A DNA stretch of 44,941 nucleotides. Origin: UBA5499 sp002426275 (GTDB taxonomy: Bacteria; Bacillota; DTU084). Shown here piece after piece: positions 42,062 through 44,941 of the stretch. The number at the start of each line of letters is the position of its first letter. Position 1 is the first letter of the stretch. Both the position numbers and the translations under genes were made by a program. The notes beneath the pieces are model-generated. The model was not told where the DNA came from. It made no database searches and was given only the letters and a program-made list of their open reading frames with translations. Location: assembly GCA_937888735.1 (NCBI GenBank), contig CALASN010000171.1, positions 1 through 44,941 on the forward strand. The letters are read 5' to 3'.

Positions 42062-43390
42062 TCAGGCGGATTGAATGAGCTGCAGCAGTTCCCGTAGTTG
42101 ATTAGCCAGGGCCTCGCTTTTGGTCTGTTCCTGATTGATTTTTTCCCAGGCGTGCAACACGGTTGTATGGTCTCTGCCGCCAAATTCTTTGCCGATCTTA
42201 GGCAGAGAGGCGTCTGTCAATTCCCTGCACAAAAACATGGCGATTTGCCTTGGCAAGGCAACTTCCCGCGTACGCTTTTTGGCTTTGAGATCTGCCACGC
42301 TGACGCCAAAATATTCTTCGGTTTTTTTTTGAATCAGCTCAATGGAGACAGGCTTGCGCTGGGCTGGAAGAATGTCGGCCAGAACTTGTTTAGCTTCGTC
42401 CAAAGTGACTTCAGTTTGCTTCAGAGCGCAGTGGGCTGTGACTTTAACCAAAGCTCCCTCAAGTTCTCTGATGTTGGAACTGAACTGTTTGGCGATGAAG
42501 ACTAAGACATCATTGGGTATTTCCAAGCTGTCTAAAGTGACTTTTTTCTTTAAAATTGCGATTCTGGTTTCCAGATCCGGAGCCTGGATATCTGCAATTA
42601 AGCCGCCTTCAAAACGGGAGCGAAGCCTGTCCTCTAAAGTGGCGATATCTTTAGGCGGACGATCGCTTGTGAGCACTATTTGCTTATTGGCTCCGTGAAG
42701 GGTATTGAAAGTGTGAAAAAACTCTTCTTGAGTTTGTTCTTTGCCGGCCAAAAACTGAACGTCGTCCACCAACAAAATGTCCACTGTGCGGTAAGCATTA
42801 CGAAAATCATCGGTTCTGTGATCGCGGATGGCATTAATCAGCTCATTTGTGAAATGCTCCGAAGAGACGTATGCCACTTTCGCTTGGGGATTTCGCTCTA
42901 GGATCCAATGACCGATGGCATGCATCAGGTGAGTTTTTCCCAGACCAACTCCGCCGTAAATGAAAAGAGGGTTATACGCTTGCCCTGGGGTTTGGGCCAC
43001 AGCTTGGGCGGCGGCATGCACAAACCGGTTGTTGTTGCCCACAACGAAAGTTTCAAAGGTATATTTGGGATTTAAAGGAGTAATCAGCGAATCTGCAGCA
43101 TTAGTTTCCCGCAAGTTTTGTAACACCTCTTCTTTTTCCTGAGGGTACACCAGCCGTAGCTTCCACTGGTCCCCGCCGACTAATTTTAACGCTTCTGAGA
43201 GCACTGGTAAGTAGCGGATCTCGACCCAGTCCCTTGTCGTGTTCTCAGTGACCTCCATATATAAAGTGTAATCTTCAATGGCAAGTGGGTTGCATTTATT
43301 AAGCCAAGTCTCTAAACTGGATGGGCTTATTCTCTGTTGGAGTAAAGACATCAGCCCGGACCATAATTGCTGCATTTGGGGATCGGTCAT
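42062..43390 (-). CDS. dnaA: Chromosomal replication initiator protein DnaA
   Basis: A 442-residue DnaA. Domain I is at residues 1-85. The AAA+ domain has Walker A GGVGLGKTHLMHAIG (about 145-160), Walker B VDILLVDDVQFL, and sensor regions LTSDRPPKDI and SRFEGGL. Domain IV ends with the box-binding signature EFGGRDHTTVLHAWEKI. The start is ATG at 43390 with a modest GCGAGGCG site. It lies 25 bases after a GHKL-ATPase gene on the same strand, so the two are probably one transcript. DnaA boxes flank the pair on both sides. Confidence 0.98.
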   Translation of the reverse strand: MTDPQMQQLWSGLMSLLQQRISPSSLETWLNKCNPLAIEDYTLYMEVTENTTRDWVEIRYLPVLSEALKLVGGDQWKLRLVYPQEKEEVLQNLRETNAADSLITPLNPKYTFETFVVGNNNRFVHAAAQAVAQTPGQAYNPLFIYGGVGLGKTHLMHAIGHWILERNPQAKVAYVSSEHFTNELINAIRDHRTDDFRNAYRTVDILLVDDVQFLAGKEQTQEEFFHTFNTLHGANKQIVLTSDRPPKDIATLEDRLRSRFEGGLIADIQAPDLETRIAILKKKVTLDSLEIPNDVLVFIAKQFSSNIRELEGALVKVTAHCALKQTEVTLDEAKQVLADILPAQRKPVSIELIQKKTEEYFGVSVADLKAKKRTREVALPRQIAMFLCRELTDASLPKIGKEFGGRDHTTVLHAWEKINQEQTKSEALANQLRELLQLIQSA

Positions 43391-43415
43391 TCAAGTCGCC
43401 TCGCTCTAAGATGCT

Positions 43416-44219
43416 CTATTTGATGTATTCCGGAACCATATTCATTCCTAGTGGGGTTAAACAGCGTTTTCCCCCCTCTGTTGTTTTTACAAGTCCAAGA
43501 CTTTCTAAAGTTGAAAGCTCACGAAATGCGGTTGTGAGGCTAAGCCCCAGTTTGTTTGCAGCCGTACTGGGCCCCACTTCGCCTTCCTCTGTGATCAGCA
43601 GGAAAACTTTGAGTTGTCTTTGGGTGAGCTTAGGTGGATTGGGACTGGTAGTCAATGGGGTATTATATTGTTCGAGATTTGGATTCCTTTTTCCTTCTTC
43701 TATATTTTTACTCGGCTGTTCACTTTCTTCGCTAGAACTTGCCGTTTCGGCTAAAGAAATGGTTACGACTGTACCGCCGGTGATATTTTCTTGGATTTCA
43801 ATATTTCCACCTAAGCTTTTCAGGGCTTCTCTGGCAACCGGCAGTCCGGATCCGACCCCTTTTATATATTTTTTTTCCGCGGTTGTGGCGCTGGAAAAAC
43901 CTGGCTGAAAAGCTTTTTCAGGGTCTGAAATTCCGGGCCCATGGTCAGAAAACCTTAGGGTATTGCCGTCTGGAAAGATCGTGACAGTGACGTCGCTGAA
44001 CTTGGCATGCAGCAAGTTTTCCACTAATTCCTTGATCACGGAAAAGGGCATTGTTCCCCCTTTTTCCTGAGCCAATTGGTAGATTTGTTGTGAAAAGGTT
44101 TCGATTGCCGCGGCAAGATTTTTCCCCTGGCAGTTTATGACTCTCGGGGCACATGTAAAAGAATCATAAATGGCAATTGTGATCTGCGGATTTAGTTTTT
44201 TGCCAAAAATCGGACCCAA
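43416..44219 (-). CDS. GHKL ATPase with C-terminal winged helix, upstream of dnaA
   Basis: A 267-residue protein. A short N-terminal region leads to a histidine-kinase-like ATPase domain (about 45-150): N-box ELVENLLHAKF, G1-type FSDHGPGISD, F-region FQPGFSSATT, G2-type GVGSGLPVAREALKSLGG. There is no phospho-accepting His domain or membrane segment. A Ser/Glu-rich linker (about 150-190) joins a winged helix (LTQRQLKVFLLITEE, AANKLGLSLTTAFREL, LESLGLVKTTEGGKRC). The start is taken as TTG 44219, since GGGGGG lies 7 bases upstream; TTG 44234 has no site. It precedes dnaA by 25 bases. A role in controlling dnaA or the origin is inference; an anti-sigma-like role is possible. Confidence 0.82.
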   Translation of the reverse strand: MGPIFGKKLNPQITIAIYDSFTCAPRVINCQGKNLAAAIETFSQQIYQLAQEKGGTMPFSVIKELVENLLHAKFSDVTVTIFPDGNTLRFSDHGPGISDPEKAFQPGFSSATTAEKKYIKGVGSGLPVAREALKSLGGNIEIQENITGGTVVTISLAETASSSEESEQPSKNIEEGKRNPNLEQYNTPLTTSPNPPKLTQRQLKVFLLITEEGEVGPSTAANKLGLSLTTAFRELSTLESLGLVKTTEGGKRCLTPLGMNMVPEYIK

Positions 44220-44246
44220 GTCGTCGCCCCCCAAAGAGATCTATTT

Positions 44247-44275
44247 ATTTTACCAGGTTATGCACAGTTAAAAAA
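44247..44275 (-). promoter_or_regulatory. Possible dnaA-operon promoter with a DnaA box in the spacer
   Basis: On the minus strand TAAAAT (44252-44247) could be a -10, with a weak T-rich -35 17 bases upstream. A near-consensus DnaA box (TTATGCACA, 44258-44266) lies between them, which would allow autoregulation. Confidence 0.4.
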
Positions 44276-44649
44276 GTATTAGGTATCAACGGTTACAGCT
44301 AATTGATCATCAATTGATCCACAGTTTATCCACAAAAACTGTGGATAAATGCAAATGTTATTATACAGCATTTATCGAGATGAAAAAAGACTTGAACTGT
44401 ATTTTTCGGTTATCCACAATGTTTTTCTGGAATATTTCAGGAAGCCGTTTAAGTCGGGATTTTGATATTCAAGCTTTATACACAACTTATCCACAGATTT
44501 TTGTGGATAAGTTTTTGCCGTCATCATGCGCTTTTGTGTTAACGAAAAATACATTTACCAGCAGATTTAAAGTTATCAACATACTATTTTAAAAAGAAAA
44601 ACACAGTATAAAAATTCCTGCAGATGAGCTTATGCACAAGTTATCCACA
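44258..44649. other. oriC: Origin of replication, upstream DnaA-box cluster
   Basis: Six perfect TTATCCACA boxes: plus strand at 44326-44334, 44410-44418, 44487-44495 and 44641-44649; minus strand at 44340-44348 and 44502-44510. One-mismatch forms are at 44258-44266, 44315-44323, 44476-44484, 44572-44580 and 44630-44638. Two pairs are inverted with spacers of 5 and 6 bases. The stretch is AT-rich and holds no convincing gene. It lies upstream of the dnaA operon, as incA/incB do in Bacillus. Confidence 0.93.
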
Positions 44650-44748
44650 GGCAAAGGATGAAAAAACAAAATTCATAAAATGTTCTTTTCTTTATCATAA
44701 CAAAAGCGCAGCATTCTGACAACACCATGGGGCTTGGAGATCAAATGT

Positions 44749-44816
44749 GAAATTTACGGAAATTTACGGGAGGTCGATTGAAAAAGTAAACGCGACTTTG
44801 TAAGATTAAACGCGAC
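44749..44816. repeat. Short direct repeats at the window edge
   Basis: GAAATTTACG occurs twice in tandem (44749-44758, 44759-44768). TAAACGCGAC occurs twice with a 20-base period (44787-44796, 44807-44816). These repeats differ from DnaA boxes. They could be an origin element or the end of a mobile element whose body lies outside the window. From about 44871 an open plus frame (KLGVRRGFVAKKGHNVARIA) runs off the end; I do not recognise it. Confidence 0.45.
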
Positions 44817-44941
44817 ACAAAGCTCAAAAGTCGGCAAAATTGGAGTTGTTTTCCTAAAAAGAGATGTGAAATTGGGGGTTAGACGTGGTTTTGTGGCTAA
44901 AAAAGGGCATAACGTAGCAAGGATCGCAGAAACTATTTTTT

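Noticed and set aside
1..44941. CRISPR arrays, tRNA or rRNA genes
   Set aside because: Reading both strands, I saw no regularly spaced repeats with spacers and no recognisable tRNA or rRNA sequence.

Overview
The window is a bacterial chromosome segment carrying the replication origin of an anaerobic-looking, probably endospore-forming Bacillota (Firmicutes). Evidence for the phylum: the order dnaA-dnaN-yaaA(S4)-recF-remB-gyrB-gyrA, a T-box leader, a CIRCE element in front of groESL, a yyaC sporulation gene, a VanW-family protein, strong AGGAGG ribosome binding sites and many TTG/GTG starts. A secreted metallopeptidase with a TolB-like propeller and a beta-rich C-terminus, plus a second secreted beta-rich protein, would fit a lineage with an outer envelope layer (for example Negativicutes, Halanaerobiales or Limnochordia-like groups), but that is inference. 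I cannot name the genus.

Layout, left to right. 33-2838 (minus): YitJ-type homocysteine methyltransferase/methylene-THF reductase, small MscS channel and a DUF951 protein, all overlapping. 2915-5619 (plus): promoter, Phe-specific T-box (UUC specifier), DAHP synthase, prephenate dehydratase, then TspO. 5629-14961 (minus): an eight-gene catabolic operon with an FAD-linked oxidase, a two-[4Fe-4S] protein, a class II aldolase, a PfkB kinase, IolB, an FGGY kinase, a fused EtfB-EtfA and a FucI-like isomerase. It is divergent from an RpiR regulator (15186-16025), and a palindrome sits on the operon promoter. 16205-21279 (minus): a frameshifted esterase, an IclR regulator, NfnB/NfnA-like flavoproteins and glutamate dehydrogenase.

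21661-24669: a YmgE/GlsB membrane protein, a GcvH-like protein without the lipoyl lysine, a K+-dependent-type membrane pyrophosphatase and a 29-residue ORF. 24675-29484 (minus): three secreted proteins (beta-rich unknown, CBM9-like, peptidase/propeller). 29565-31694 (plus): CIRCE-groES-groEL. 31859-33951: a transposase remnant, a VanW-family protein and a doubtful small gene. 34007-34639: yyaC, convergent with gyrA. 34620-44219 (minus): gyrA, gyrB, remB, recF, yaaA, dnaN, dnaA and a GHKL-ATPase/winged-helix gene just upstream of dnaA.

The origin is bipartite: a DnaA-box cluster at 44258-44649 upstream of the dnaA operon, and a second block between dnaA and dnaN carrying DnaA boxes, a GC stretch and DnaA-trio-like triplets. 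Most genes left of the origin run on the minus strand, co-directional with a fork leaving the origin leftwards. The most unusual points are the sugar/inositol-type operon with a one-polypeptide electron transfer flavoprotein and no IolG/E/D genes, and the GHKL-ATPase/HTH protein placed to be co-transcribed with dnaA.
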